Source of the DNA: Paracrocinitomix mangrovi
GTDB taxonomy: Bacteria; Bacteroidota; Bacteroidia; Flavobacteriales_D; Crocinitomicaceae
DNA: 64,000 nucleotides
Assembly: GCF_019740355.2 (NCBI RefSeq)
Contig: NZ_CP091819.1
Coordinates: forward strand, 1,612,001 to 1,676,000
Direction of reading: 5' to 3'
Numbering within the stretch: the first letter of the stretch is position 1; every line of letters begins with the position of its first letter. Both the position numbers and the translations under genes were made by a program. This document shows positions 8,475-17,597 of this stretch, piece by piece. The notes below the pieces were generated by a model. That model saw only the letters and a program-made list of their open reading frames with translations. It had not been told where the DNA came from and searched no databases.

Positions 8475-10005
8475 AATGCACTGCTCTTTTCTCTCTTATC
8501 ACGGTAACTTTTACTTGTCCCGGATAAGTCATCTCATTTTGGATTTTTTGTGAAATAATGAATGACAATTCATCAGCTCTTTGGTCATTTACTTTTTCAG
8601 CTTCAACCATAACACGTAGCTCTCTACCTGCTTGAATTGCATATGACTTAATTACACCCTCAAAACCAAGAGCTGTTGTCTCTAATTCTTTAATACGTTT
8701 GATATAAGATTCGGCTATCTCTCTACGCGCTCCCGGACGTGCTCCTGAAATGGCATCACAAACCTGAACAATTGGAGAAATTAAATTAGTCATTTCAATT
8801 TCATCATGGTGAGCTCCGATTGCATTGCAAACCTCTTCTTTTTCACCATTTTTTTCAGCCAATTTCATACCTAAAATAGCGTGAGGCAATTCCGGCTCAT
8901 CTTCAGGCACTTTACCTATATCATGCAGTAAACCTGCTCTTTTAGCTAGCTTAACATTCAAACCAAGTTCAGAAGCCATTATTGCACATAAATTAGCTAC
9001 TTCTCTAGAGTGTTGTAATAGATTTTGTCCGTATGACGAACGATACTTCATTCTACCAACCATCTTCATCAACTCAGGATGCAACCCATGAATTCCAAGA
9101 TCAATACAAGTTCTTCTTCCTGTTTCAATGATCTCTTCGTTCAATGACTTCTTAGTTTTAGCAACAACTTCTTCAATTCTTGCCGGGTGGATTCTCCCAT
9201 CCGAAACTAACTGGTGTAACGCCAATCTTGCTACTTCTCTTCTTACAGCATCAAAGCATGAAAGAATAATAGCTTCAGGAGTATCATCAACAATAATTTC
9301 AACTCCGGTTGCAGCTTCTAATGCTCTAATATTTCTTCCTTCTCTACCAATAATTCTACCTTTCATTTCATCTGACTCAATATTGAATACAGATACTGAA
9401 TTCTCGATTGCTTGTTCGGTAGCTACTCTTTGGATAGATTGAACTACAATTTTCTTAGCTTCCTTGTTTGCGTTAATTTTCGCTTCATCAACTATTTCTT
9501 TGATGTAAGCCATAGCATCAGTTCTCGCCTCTTCTTTTAAAGCTTCCATTAACTGAGTTTTAGCTTCATCAACTTGTAAACCTGAAATATTAGATAATTC
9601 TACTACTTGTTTTTGGTGCAACTTTTCAATCTCTTTCTTTTTGTTTTCAATCAATTCCATCTGATCATCCAACTCTTGTTTTAAGTTGTCTACTTCTTTA
9701 TTTTTTCGATTGATATCACCTAATTTCTGATTCAGACTTTTCTCTTTATTCTTAGTTTTATCTTCTAAACTTTGAATATTTCTCTCACGCTTTCTAACCT
9801 TGCTTTCGTGTTCTTCTTTTAATTGTAAGAACTTTTCTTTAGCCTGAATTATTTTGTCCTTTTTAATCGCTTCACCTTCGGCCTCTGCCTCTTTCAATAT
9901 GCTTTGCGACTTAGATTTTAAAGCAGTTTTTTGTAGAATAAAAACAACTATTGCTCCCACTGCAAGGCCAATAGCTGATCCAATAATAATACTTGTAATG
10001 TCCAT
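8464..10005 (-). CDS. rny: Ribonuclease Y
   Basis: A 513-residue membrane-anchored endoribonuclease. One N-terminal transmembrane helix (about 4-24) is followed by a long charged coiled coil (about 30-160), a KH domain with [10 protein letters not shown] at about 216-225, and an HD domain with the metal-binding HD pair at about 361-362 ([12 protein letters not shown]). RNase Y starts mRNA decay and processing at the inner membrane in bacteria that use it. Length and domain order match the family. It is preceded by zapA with a 46-base gap and followed by an overlapping methyltransferase gene. Confidence 0.96.
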   Translation of the reverse strand: MDITSIIIGSAIGLAVGAIVVFILQKTALKSKSQSILKEAEAEGEAIKKDKIIQAKEKFLQLKEEHESKVRKRERNIQSLEDKTKNKEKSLNQKLGDINRKNKEVDNLKQELDDQMELIENKKKEIEKLHQKQVVELSNISGLQVDEAKTQLMEALKEEARTDAMAYIKEIVDEAKINANKEAKKIVVQSIQRVATEQAIENSVSVFNIESDEMKGRIIGREGRNIRALEAATGVEIIVDDTPEAIILSCFDAVRREVARLALHQLVSDGRIHPARIEEVVAKTKKSLNEEIIETGRRTCIDLGIHGLHPELMKMVGRMKYRSSYGQNLLQHSREVANLCAIMASELGLNVKLAKRAGLLHDIGKVPEDEPELPHAILGMKLAEKNGEKEEVCNAIGAHHDEIEMTNLISPIVQVCDAISGARPGARREIAESYIKRIKELETTALGFEGVIKSYAIQAGRELRVMVEAEKVNDQRADELSFIISQKIQNEMTYPGQVKVTVIREKRAVHYAK

Positions 10006-10051
10006 AATTTTTTTATTTGCTCACACATGTGAGTATATGAACAGGCAAGAA

Positions 10052-10342
10052 CTACAAAGCTTTGTCTAGCTTTTCTATAATTTTCTGAATGTCTTCGCTA
10101 AAGTCAGGTTGACTTTGTACAGAAACATTAGTATTTCCACTATTGTTAGACTGTACTGCTAATTGTAAAGAAGTCATGGCCAACAAATCCTGCATATCTT
10201 TTACAGCATAGCTTCCCTGTAGCTTCTTTATATTAGAGTTTATTCTTTCGGCGGCAGCTTTAATAATAGCTTCCTCCTCCTTTTTTATCGTCAAAGGATA
10301 AGTTCTTCCAGCAATAATTATTTTTAAAGGGATCTTATCCAT
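10052..10342 (-). CDS. zapA: Cell division protein ZapA
   Basis: A 96-residue protein with the ZapA pattern: a short beta-rich head (IPLKIIIAGRTYPLTIKKEEE), then a long helix with AAERINSNIKKL and LLAMTSLQLAVQ that forms the tetrameric coiled coil. ZapA binds and cross-links FtsZ filaments at the division site. The gene follows a small coiled-coil gene with a 4-base gap and precedes rny, an order found in many Bacteroidota. It lies far from the dcw cluster at the other end of the window. The last 25 residues are polar and poorly conserved. Confidence 0.88.
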   Translation of the reverse strand: MDKIPLKIIIAGRTYPLTIKKEEEAIIKAAAERINSNIKKLQGSYAVKDMQDLLAMTSLQLAVQSNNSGNTNVSVQSQPDFSEDIQKIIEKLDKAL

Positions 10343-10346
10343 TTTT

Positions 10347-10631
10347 TTAAACCTTAAGTAGCGAGATACATTCGTCTATCTCTCTTACCAATTCATTAAT
10401 TCTTCCCTTCATCTCATCTGCATCTTTTTCAGATGCTGAAGGACGATTCTTTAAACTTTCATTTTCAGCTTTTAACTGATTAATCGTTTCCTCCTTCTCA
10501 GACAATTTGTTTTCTAAACTACTCACTTTTTCCTTTTCCGTATTAAGCTTTTCTTGTTGATCTTTAATATTTTTCAACAATAGCTCTACCTTTTGGTCAA
10601 GTGTCTCAATAAGTTGTTTAGTATCTGACAT
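10347..10631 (-). CDS. Small coiled-coil protein upstream of zapA (ZapB-like candidate)
   Basis: A 94-residue, almost entirely helical protein with heptad-like spacing of leucines (LIETLDQKVELLLKNI; VSSLENKLSEKEETINQLKAEN) and a C-terminal amphipathic helix (INELVREIDECISLLKV). It has no signal peptide or membrane segment. It is the first gene of a transcript with a good promoter and is followed 4 bases later by zapA. Size and coiled-coil nature resemble ZapB, the partner of ZapA in other bacteria, but that assignment is inference from context and shape, not from recognised homology. Confidence 0.7.
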   Translation of the reverse strand: MSDTKQLIETLDQKVELLLKNIKDQQEKLNTEKEKVSSLENKLSEKEETINQLKAENESLKNRPSASEKDADEMKGRINELVREIDECISLLKV

Positions 10632-10674
10632 AAGATGTCGTTCAAAAATTGTTATTCCGATTGTTATCGTAATA

Positions 10675-10705
10675 CAAAATTAGCATACTATAGAAATTAT
10701 AACAA
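10675..10705 (-). promoter_or_regulatory. Promoter of the coiled-coil-zapA-rny transcript
   Basis: On the minus strand TTG (10705-10703) is followed after exactly 20 bases by TAATTTTG (10682-10675), a full match to the -33/-7 arrangement of Bacteroidota housekeeping promoters (TTTG, about 17-23 bases, TAnnTTTG). The start codon of the coiled-coil gene lies 43 bases downstream. Confidence 0.6.
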
Positions 10706-10782
10706 GATTCTTAACCGTTTTATTAACAATGAATTTTTTGATAAGATGTGCGAATAATAAATTTATGTGGTTTTCAAGGCAT

Positions 10783-10790
10783 TAAATTTG
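10783..10790 (+). promoter_or_regulatory. Candidate -7 box for the M23 peptidase gene
   Basis: TAAATTTG, an exact TAnnTTTG match, lies 77 bases upstream of the ATG at 10868. No clear -33 box was found at the expected distance. Confidence 0.35.
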
Positions 10791-10867
10791 CTATCAAATA
10801 AGGGAAGTGACAATTTTGAATGAATTATTCAAATTAGTTGCCATACAAACAACAAAGGGAGATACAA

Positions 10868-12622
10868 ATGAAATTTATTCTTAGTCTATTATTTTTTTCA
10901 GCATTCATTGGATATGCTCAACCTTATGCCGAAAAACAAATTGATTTTGAAAATATCGATTTGCTTCCTCCAATGAAGATTCCTTTGATATTGGCCGGAA
11001 ACTTTGGTGAAATGAGAAGTAATCACTTTCACACAGGCTTAGACATCAAAACCCAAGGAGTTGAAGGTCAAAAATTGTATAGTATTGATGAAGGAACTGT
11101 TTCAAGAGTTAGAGTATCTCCTTGGGGCTATGGATTAGCAGTGTACATTGATCACCCTAATGGATTGACATCAGTTTATGCGCATATGCAGTCTTTTTCA
11201 AAACAAATAGACTCCTTAGTATTTGCCTTACAAGAATCTAATGAAACATATATTTTGGATGAAGCAGTATTGGACAAGGGAATCAAAGTTAACAGGGGAC
11301 AACTCATTGGTTTATCCGGAAATTCAGGAAGTTCAAGTGCACCTCATCTCCATTTTGAAGTAAGAGAAACTAAAACAGAACATGCCCTTAATCCTTTATT
11401 ATTTAGTTGCTATCAGAAAAGAATTCATGACAAAACTAAACCTACTTTAAAAGGACTTAAAGTTTATGCTGTTACAGAAAAGGGCTATATGATTCCAGGT
11501 AAATCAAAGTATTTTTATGTAAAGTTCATCAATGGTAATCATTTAGTAAATGATGGTGCACCAATTGATGTTAGTGAGTTTATTACTGAAAATTCATTTA
11601 TGGCATTTGCCTTTCATGTTACTGACAGATTGGATGGAGCAGGAAACGTTTGTGGTGTTCACAACACTTTTTTATCCAAAGGCGAAGACGTATTACATGA
11701 GCAAAAAACCGACTATATCAATTTTGATCACAACAGATTCTTGAACTCTCATCAGGACTACTATGAATTTGATCAAAATAGAAGAAACATTCATAAAAAC
11801 TTTAAGACTGTTGTAAATCCATTGCCTATTTATCCAAAAGCAGGAGGATTAGTAAAATGGAAAGATTGCAAAGGCAAGTACAGCTTTAAGGCTATAGATG
11901 TTCATGGAAATTGGATCAGACTCAATTTTGAAATTACTATTTCTGATAATGCAACAAAAGCCAATAACCCTTTTGACACTCCTAATAATTATTACTTCCC
12001 GGATTCTGTCAACACTTTACTTCAAGATGATTTTCAAGTACTAATGGAGCCGGGCACATTTTATGAACCGCTTCAAAAAATATTCAAAGTGAATGAAGAA
12101 AGCCAGTACATGAGTAATGAATTTCAATTTAGCGAATCAGAAATTCCCGTACAAAAACGATTTGATGTTAGAATCAAAACTCCGCAATTGAGAAGCGATT
12201 TTCCGGTAAGCAAATTGGGAATTGGAGTTATATCTGACAAGGGATGGATGAGCTTTTTAGGAGGAGATTATATTAATGGATGGGTAGAGTCTTCATCCAG
12301 ATCATTTGGAACTTTTGTTTTAACTGTTGATTCAGTAGCCCCGGTAATAACACCTTTAGATTTTAATGAAGGTAAGATTGTGAGCAGATACAGCAACGTT
12401 CAGTTAACTATTGAAGACAATCTATCCGGAGTAAGTAAATACAAGGCCTATTTCAATGATCATTGGGTGTTAATGGAATACAACAGACGTAAAAAGAGAT
12501 ACGTTATCAACTTTGATGAACGAACCAAAAAACATATGCTCAAAGGAGATAATAAACTTAGAATCTGGGCAAGCGACAGTAAGGGCAATGAAATTGAAAA
12601 AACCTGGACCATTCAGTACTAG
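10868..12622 (+). CDS. Secreted M23 (LytM-type) metallopeptidase
   Basis: A 584-residue exported protein. A signal peptide (MKFILSLLFFSAFIGYAQ) is followed directly by an M23 domain: HTGLD at about 55-59 gives the first zinc histidine and aspartate, YAHM at about 104-107, and HLHFE at about 160-164 the last histidines. All ligands expected of an active enzyme are present. The remaining 400 residues are beta-rich and end in a segment like an extracellular Ig-type domain (SVAPVITPLDFNEGKI onwards). It should cleave peptidoglycan cross-links in the periplasm or bind cell wall during growth. I start at the ATG at 10868, where the signal peptide begins, rather than at a TTG ten codons upstream. 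Confidence 0.9.
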   Translation: MKFILSLLFFSAFIGYAQPYAEKQIDFENIDLLPPMKIPLILAGNFGEMRSNHFHTGLDIKTQGVEGQKLYSIDEGTVSRVRVSPWGYGLAVYIDHPNGLTSVYAHMQSFSKQIDSLVFALQESNETYILDEAVLDKGIKVNRGQLIGLSGNSGSSSAPHLHFEVRETKTEHALNPLLFSCYQKRIHDKTKPTLKGLKVYAVTEKGYMIPGKSKYFYVKFINGNHLVNDGAPIDVSEFITENSFMAFAFHVTDRLDGAGNVCGVHNTFLSKGEDVLHEQKTDYINFDHNRFLNSHQDYYEFDQNRRNIHKNFKTVVNPLPIYPKAGGLVKWKDCKGKYSFKAIDVHGNWIRLNFEITISDNATKANNPFDTPNNYYFPDSVNTLLQDDFQVLMEPGTFYEPLQKIFKVNEESQYMSNEFQFSESEIPVQKRFDVRIKTPQLRSDFPVSKLGIGVISDKGWMSFLGGDYINGWVESSSRSFGTFVLTVDSVAPVITPLDFNEGKIVSRYSNVQLTIEDNLSGVSKYKAYFNDHWVLMEYNRRKKRYVINFDERTKKHMLKGDNKLRIWASDSKGNEIEKTWTIQY

Positions 12623-12694
12623 GAAAATTTGGGCAAAAAAATTCTAATACCAGCTATTTCTAACCAGTTCATTCCTAGTAAAAAAATCAATTAA

Positions 12695-13069
12695 TTAAAT
12701 ACGAACGGCTTTCTTGTCTAGATTGATATCATCAACAATCTGATCAATAAATCCGTAGTGACCTTTGTGAGAAATAACTCTAAAACCTCTATTTTTCATT
12801 TGAGCCAAGGTCTTTAAAAACTTCCATTTGGTTTTTAAATAAACAGGATTTTCTGTTTTCACTCCAACTTCAATATACTGCACTTTTCCATTTGCCGAAG
12901 TGGCTACAATATCCGGAGTAATTTCATCTCCGGTACTTTTCATAATAAAGGATTTTGGATCTTCATAACCTTCCAAACCTGCTTTGATTTCAGAATAGCC
13001 ATTGCTTTCTAAATATTCAATTGTCTTTTCAATAATTGCTTCGTCTACTTGTCTTTTAATATTATCCAT
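12695..13069 (-). CDS. Hypothetical protein, possible restriction-endonuclease-like fold
   Basis: A 124-residue soluble protein not assigned to a family. An N-terminal helix (about 4-24) is followed by strands and the segment ITPDIVATSANGKVQYIEVGV, then a basic helix (LKTKWKFLKTLAQMKNRG). An aspartate (about 53) followed by a strand with glutamate (about 67) and lysine (about 71) is reminiscent of PD-(D/E)xK nucleases, but the E-to-K spacing (four rather than two residues) does not fit the canonical motif. It is a single gene, convergent with the M23 gene (72-base gap). A real gene is likely from its length, ATG start and coherent composition. Confidence 0.6.
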   Translation of the reverse strand: MDNIKRQVDEAIIEKTIEYLESNGYSEIKAGLEGYEDPKSFIMKSTGDEITPDIVATSANGKVQYIEVGVKTENPVYLKTKWKFLKTLAQMKNRGFRVISHKGHYGFIDQIVDDINLDKKAVRI

Positions 13070-13202
13070 AACATGGTATTATAATAATAAAAATGCAGAA
13101 AGTCAAGTTTTTAGGTCAAAATCAGAACAAATCAATTCTGAAATAAGGTTTTCACAAATTTTTAACAGCTGCATATCCTTATTAAAATTAAATTAGCTAT
13201 TC

Positions 13203-14561
13203 ATGAGCAACAGAAGGATTAGGACAGTAATCATTTTTGGGATAATTTCTATTATCTCTATCCTTACTATTCAAATTTTTTGGATTGAGAAAAATATCCA
13301 GTTTCAGGAAACAAACATTAGAATACAAAAGCAACAAGACAGCCTTAATACCGCTCAATTCAATGACAAAGTCATCATTGCTCTTAAAAAAGTTGCTGAT
13401 GATATTCAAAAGCTGAACAATGCTGACATCAATCTTTATGGGAATGTCCAGCAAAGATCTAATAGTTATTTCACGGTTGAAATGCAGGACACTGTGCATC
13501 CATTTTTATTGGAACAATTGTTAAAATGGGAATTTGATGACAAAAACCTAAGAGAAGATTTTCAATTCGGCATATATGATTGCTGGAGTGATAGCATCAT
13601 TTATGGAAATTACATGAATTTTGAGGCTGATTCAATATACACAGCAGATCATTCAATAGATTTTTCAAATTTTATCATAGACGAGGTTGCCTTAAAACTG
13701 AATACAGACCTACACTATTTTGGAGTTTATTTCCCCAGTCGGGGACATTCTCATTTGATGCAAATACCTAATCCCGTCACACCCTGGGCTTATCTGATAA
13801 CTATCATTTTGTTTGTGATTGCCTTTTTCATTTTTGCCGTTAATATCATATTCAGACAAAAGAGATTATCTGAAATAAAAAATGATTTCATCAACAATAT
13901 GACTCATGAATTGAAAACGCCTATTGCCACAATAAGAATTTCAAGTGAGACATTATTGAATATGGATGAAAATGCAGATCTAGATAAAAGATTGCGTTAT
14001 GCCGGAATCATTTACAAGGAAAATAAAAGACTTGAACAACAAGTTGAAAGGGTATTGAATATTGCTAAATTAGACAAGAAGGAATTGAAATTTAAAATTC
14101 AAAACTTTGATATGGTTGATATCATAGAAGAAGCTAAAGAGAATTTTGAATTTTCACAACTTGAGGACATTGGAGGCTCAATATCTTTGAATTTAAATGC
14201 AGAAAATCATATTGTTACAGGCGATATAGTTCACATAACAAATGTGATCAACAACCTTATTGACAATGCGATTAAATACTGTGATAAAATACCTGAAATT
14301 AGCATATCAACTCAAAATGAAAAACGCAAATTATACATCACAGTAGCCGATAACGGAAAAGGTATTTCAAAGGACGATATCAAATTTATATTTGATAAAT
14401 TTTATAGAGTTCCAACCGGCAACTTACATGATGTTAAAGGATTTGGACTAGGCCTTTACTATGTTAAAACCATCCTTGAAGAATTGGGAGGAAGCATTAA
14501 TGTAAAAAGTGAACCAGGAAAAGGATCTGCTTTTACCATAACACTTCCATTAAAAGACTAA
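13203..14561 (+). CDS. Membrane sensor histidine kinase
   Basis: A 452-residue two-component kinase. Membrane segments at about 8-28 and 194-216 flank an extracytoplasmic sensor region of about 165 residues with no recognised domain. The phosphoacceptor is H235 in NNMTHELKTP. The ATPase domain shows the N box (NNLIDNAIKY), G1 (DNGKGI), F box (FDKFYRV) and G2 (GFGLGLYYVK). The HAMP domain seems absent or very short. It is followed after 4 bases by its OmpR-type regulator, so signal and output are encoded together. The stimulus is unknown. Confidence 0.93.
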   Translation: MSNRRIRTVIIFGIISIISILTIQIFWIEKNIQFQETNIRIQKQQDSLNTAQFNDKVIIALKKVADDIQKLNNADINLYGNVQQRSNSYFTVEMQDTVHPFLLEQLLKWEFDDKNLREDFQFGIYDCWSDSIIYGNYMNFEADSIYTADHSIDFSNFIIDEVALKLNTDLHYFGVYFPSRGHSHLMQIPNPVTPWAYLITIILFVIAFFIFAVNIIFRQKRLSEIKNDFINNMTHELKTPIATIRISSETLLNMDENADLDKRLRYAGIIYKENKRLEQQVERVLNIAKLDKKELKFKIQNFDMVDIIEEAKENFEFSQLEDIGGSISLNLNAENHIVTGDIVHITNVINNLIDNAIKYCDKIPEISISTQNEKRKLYITVADNGKGISKDDIKFIFDKFYRVPTGNLHDVKGFGLGLYYVKTILEELGGSINVKSEPGKGSAFTITLPLKD

Positions 14562-14565
14562 AATT

Positions 14566-15264
14566 ATGAGCGACAAAATTAAACTACTACTTGTTGAAGA
14601 TGATTATAACCTGGGATTTGTTGTACAAGACCAACTTAAGGAAGAAGGGTATGATGTTGTCTTTGCTTCAGATGGTGTAGAAGGATTAAAAAAATTCAAT
14701 GATAATGAAATTCATATGTGCATCTTGGATGTCATGATGCCTAAGAAAGATGGATTTACCCTGGCTAAGGATATTAGAAAATTAAACACTGATGTTCCTA
14801 TTTTGTTTTTAACCGCAAAAAATCAAACTGAAGACAAGATTGAAGGATTCAAAGTTGGGGCAGATGATTATTTGACCAAACCCTTTTCAACAGAAGAATT
14901 TTTGCTTCGTGTTAAAGCTATACTGAAACGAGTAAATCTAGTTGAATCGGAGGTTATGCAAACTACTTTTCAATTAGGGAAAATTGAATTTGATTCAGAA
15001 AATTACAATTTGGTCTATGAAAATGGGGAAGAAAAAAAGCTAACCAAAAAGGAAGCTAAAATTCTTTTATTGCTCGTTCAAAACATTGACAAAGTATTAC
15101 CAAGAGACGTTGTTTTAAATGCCGTTTGGGGACAGGACGATTATTTTGTAGGTAGATCTTTGGATGTATTCATTACCAAACTAAGAAAGTATCTTAAGGA
15201 TGATGAATCTGTCAAGATAAACAACATACATGGTGTTGGATTCAAATTGACAGTTGGTGAATAA
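14566..15264 (+). CDS. OmpR-family response regulator
   Basis: A 232-residue regulator with a receiver domain (acidic pair E11/D12, phosphoacceptor D55 in CILDVMMP, conserved lysine at about 105 in YLTKPF) and a C-terminal winged-helix DNA-binding domain (about 130-230; LTKKEAKILLLL and RSLDVFITKLRKYL, the latter containing the recognition helix). It should be phosphorylated by the kinase encoded 4 bases upstream. The stop codon overlaps the beginning of the CsaA-like gene, so all three may be one transcript. Targets unknown. Confidence 0.94.
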   Translation: MSDKIKLLLVEDDYNLGFVVQDQLKEEGYDVVFASDGVEGLKKFNDNEIHMCILDVMMPKKDGFTLAKDIRKLNTDVPILFLTAKNQTEDKIEGFKVGADDYLTKPFSTEEFLLRVKAILKRVNLVESEVMQTTFQLGKIEFDSENYNLVYENGEEKKLTKKEAKILLLLVQNIDKVLPRDVVLNAVWGQDDYFVGRSLDVFITKLRKYLKDDESVKINNIHGVGFKLTVGE

Positions 15265-15595
15265 TATTATTAGTTGGAACGACTTTATTAAGGTAGACAT
15301 CCGTGTAGGAACCATAATAGAAGTGCTTCCTTTTCCTGAAGCCAGAAACCCATCTTACAAGCTTATTATTGACTTCGGTCCTTTGGGACAAAGGAAGTCG
15401 TCCGCTCAGATTACTGCATTATATCAAATTGAGGATTTAATTTCAAAGCAAATCATAGCAGTAGTTAATTTTCCCAAGAAGCAAATTGGTCCTTTTATGA
15501 GTGAATGCCTTGTTTTAGGTGTTTATGGAGAACAAAGCGAAATTATTTTACTTGCACCTGAAAGGCAAGTTCCTAACGGAAGTAAAATAGGATAA
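15257..15595 (+). CDS. tRNA-binding-domain protein, CsaA-like
   Basis: About 112 residues forming a single OB-fold EMAP/tRNA-binding domain: WNDFIKVDIRVGTI at the N-terminus, SYKLIIDFG, then KSSAQIT and VVNFPKKQIGPFMSE, all typical of CsaA, a small protein described as an export chaperone and structurally related to tRNA-binding domains. No ATG is available near the family's usual start. Translation must begin at GTG 15257 (or TTG 15254), inside the last codons of the response-regulator gene, which suggests coupling. A strong terminator follows within 6 bases of the stop. Confidence 0.82.
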   Translation: MNNIISWNDFIKVDIRVGTIIEVLPFPEARNPSYKLIIDFGPLGQRKSSAQITALYQIEDLISKQIIAVVNFPKKQIGPFMSECLVLGVYGEQSEIILLAPERQVPNGSKIG

Positions 15596-15600
15596 AAATA

Positions 15601-15632
15601 AAAAGCCCGGATTCTGATGAACCCGGGCTTTT
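15601..15632. terminator. Bidirectional intrinsic terminator
   Basis: A perfect 10-bp stem (AAAAGCCCGG with CCGGGCTTTT) around a 12-base loop. T-rich tracts follow on both strands, so it can end both the CsaA-like gene on plus and the T9SS cargo gene on minus. Confidence 0.9.
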
Positions 15633-15654
15633 CAATTTTATTTTACTAATCAGA

Positions 15655-17445
15655 TTAGTGCTGAACTACAAATTTCTTTGTTTGTTGGAAGTCTCCTACA
15701 GTCAAAGTGTAGAAATAAACTCCGTCAGCAAGATCTGCAGTATTAACATTTACCTGGTATTGTCCAGCTACTTGTGAACCAAAGTTCTCAGTGCTAACAA
15801 CTTTACCACTTAAATCAGTTAAAGTCAATGCAACATTTCCTTCTGTAATAACATTGTAAGTCAATTGAGTTGACAAGTTAGCAGGATTTGGATACATGTG
15901 AATTCCGTTAGCTGCTTCTACCTCATCAATTCCAACTGAAGTTGGCTCAGTGCTCAATCTACAAATGATTGCAGAAGGAGTTGAAGAACCAATAGTTCCA
16001 CTTGAGTGAATAGCTAATACAGTATTTGCTTGAGTAGCTTGAGCTTCAGCAATTGCTAAATCATCAGTATATCTACCAGCTAATACTAATAAAATTTCAC
16101 CAGCACTAGCATTGTAGTTAGAAGGCAATTCCAAAGTTACCAATGTTCCTATGTCAGCAGCAGTAACTGTGTAATCAGCAGTTTGCATTACATAATCAAA
16201 TTCTTGTGTTCCAGAATTATAAATGTAAATAGCTCCATACATTAATTGGTTTTCTGAAGTAGTTGCCGAACTTAAACCAATTTGGATTTTACCAAATGAT
16301 TCAGCTTGGAAAATTTCAAATGTATTTCCAATAGCAATTGGATCACCAGCAGTTGAAACAAACCCAGAGAAAGAACCACTTATAATTCCATTATCTCTAG
16401 CATATACGTTACCACCAACTACGATTGGCTCAAAACTTACTGTATCATTAGCTGTATACTCTTCTGTTTCAGTAGCTGAAACATAGATATCAAGATCATA
16501 AGATCCTGATCCTGCAGGAGTCCATCCATTTGGAGACTCAACAGAGAAAGTATCAACTTGTCCTTCGTTCAAAGAAACAACTTGAGATGAGTTAGCAGTA
16601 AAAGTTGTACCACCATCTACGTTTGCAGTCATTTGAACATTTGTTTGCTGTACACTACCATTTTGAGTAGCTAAAGCACCAAAAGTAATTTCTGTAATTT
16701 GAGAAGTAGGAACTGCATAGTAATCAGCCATCTCAGTACCTGAACTAAAGTAAGCAGATGAAGTTTCCAATTCGTTTGAATAAGCCTCAACTAAAGCGAA
16801 ATCGTCAATTTGCCATGACCATCCCCATCCACCTACGTAGTGGAATCTAATCATTACATTTGATTGTCCTCCAGCAAGAGAAGAGATATTTACCTGCTCA
16901 ACAACCGGATTAGTTGGACTACCTGCATTTGGTAAATAGTTTTCATTTACTGCATATTGCGTCCAGTTAGTACCACCATCAATAGATACTTCAACATAAG
17001 TATCTTCATAATAGTCTCTGTAGAACTGTTCAAATTGAACCATTACCGCAGGATTAGATGTCAAGTTAAAACTTGTAGCATATGTCAAAGTTGCGTCAAC
17101 AGTTGAACCACTTCCTTGAGCATCACAATCATACCATGCGAAATTACCTCCTGAAGTTGAATTCAAAATATTGTTTGGCTCTGAAGCAGGACCAACACTA
17201 CTAATAGTGAAATTTGTAGAAGGTGAACCTGTATTAGCCAACGTCCAGTTTCCAGGAGTTGAGAAATCATCAGTATAACTTCCGATTACGTCTCCAGGCG
17301 CTCTATCATGAGCAGAGTTACCAGGACGAACATTGTTTACTGTCAATTCTTCATTTGCTGCACGCATTACCAGCGAAGATTGAATTTGCGCTGTAGCTGC
17401 AGACCCCATTAATAGCATTGAAGCTAAAAAGTAGATTTTTTTCAT
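15655..17445 (-). CDS. Secreted T9SS type A sorting-domain protein
   Basis: A 596-residue secreted protein. It has a signal peptide (MKKIYFLASMLLMGSAATAQ) and an N-terminal beta-sandwich region of the kind seen in choice-of-anchor/cleaved-adhesin domains (DDFSTPGNWTLANTG; the WQIDDFALVE strand near residue 215). The middle part is Thr/Ser-rich, and the C-terminal 80 residues form a type A sorting domain (MYPNPANLSTQL ... LADGVYFYTLTV ... KKFVVQH). The last domain directs export through the type IX system and attachment or release at the surface. It is a single-gene unit with its own promoter and shared terminator. The binding partner or enzymatic role is not visible. Confidence 0.9.
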   Translation of the reverse strand: MKKIYFLASMLLMGSAATAQIQSSLVMRAANEELTVNNVRPGNSAHDRAPGDVIGSYTDDFSTPGNWTLANTGSPSTNFTISSVGPASEPNNILNSTSGGNFAWYDCDAQGSGSTVDATLTYATSFNLTSNPAVMVQFEQFYRDYYEDTYVEVSIDGGTNWTQYAVNENYLPNAGSPTNPVVEQVNISSLAGGQSNVMIRFHYVGGWGWSWQIDDFALVEAYSNELETSSAYFSSGTEMADYYAVPTSQITEITFGALATQNGSVQQTNVQMTANVDGGTTFTANSSQVVSLNEGQVDTFSVESPNGWTPAGSGSYDLDIYVSATETEEYTANDTVSFEPIVVGGNVYARDNGIISGSFSGFVSTAGDPIAIGNTFEIFQAESFGKIQIGLSSATTSENQLMYGAIYIYNSGTQEFDYVMQTADYTVTAADIGTLVTLELPSNYNASAGEILLVLAGRYTDDLAIAEAQATQANTVLAIHSSGTIGSSTPSAIICRLSTEPTSVGIDEVEAANGIHMYPNPANLSTQLTYNVITEGNVALTLTDLSGKVVSTENFGSQVAGQYQVNVNTADLADGVYFYTLTVGDFQQTKKFVVQH

Positions 17446-17458
17446 AATAATTTATTTA

Positions 17459-17480
17459 TTAATTCGAGATTAATTCGAGA
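17459..17480. repeat. Two tandem copies of an 11-bp sequence
   Basis: TTAATTCGAGA is present twice without gap. The repeat lies between promoter and start codon of the T9SS cargo gene, so it would be transcribed in that gene's 5' leader. Confidence 0.9.
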
Positions 17481-17484
17481 GGCG

Positions 17485-17516
17485 TAAAATTACGTCTTTT
17501 ATTCCATTGTTCCAAA
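17485..17516 (-). promoter_or_regulatory. Promoter of the T9SS cargo gene
   Basis: On the minus strand TTTG (17516-17513) is followed after 20 bases by TAATTTTA (17492-17485), one base from the TAnnTTTG consensus at the ideal spacing. The ATG at 17445 is 39 bases downstream. Confidence 0.5.
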
Positions 17517-17569
17517 TTTAACAGAAATAGAAAGTTGCATTAATTATAGAATACATTTAAAGGAATAAC

Positions 17570-17577
17570 TATTTTTG
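17570..17577 (+). promoter_or_regulatory. Candidate -7 box for the DUF4920 lipoprotein gene
   Basis: TATTTTTG matches TAnnTTTG exactly and lies 20 bases upstream of the ATG at 17598. There is no clear -33 element. Confidence 0.45.
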
Positions 17578-17597
17578 CCAAAAAAATTTAAACTGTT

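Noticed and set aside
9128-9442. 104-residue plus-strand open frame inside rny
   Set aside because: Antisense shadow of the conserved KH/HD region; low-complexity translation without family features.
12617-12680. Inverted repeat TACTAGGAA/TTCCTAGTA after the M23 gene
   Set aside because: The 46-base loop and absence of a T tract on either strand make a terminator unlikely; probably chance.
13197-13499. 100-residue minus-strand open frame over the histidine kinase start
   Set aside because: Antisense to a well-supported kinase gene, with no signal or domain.
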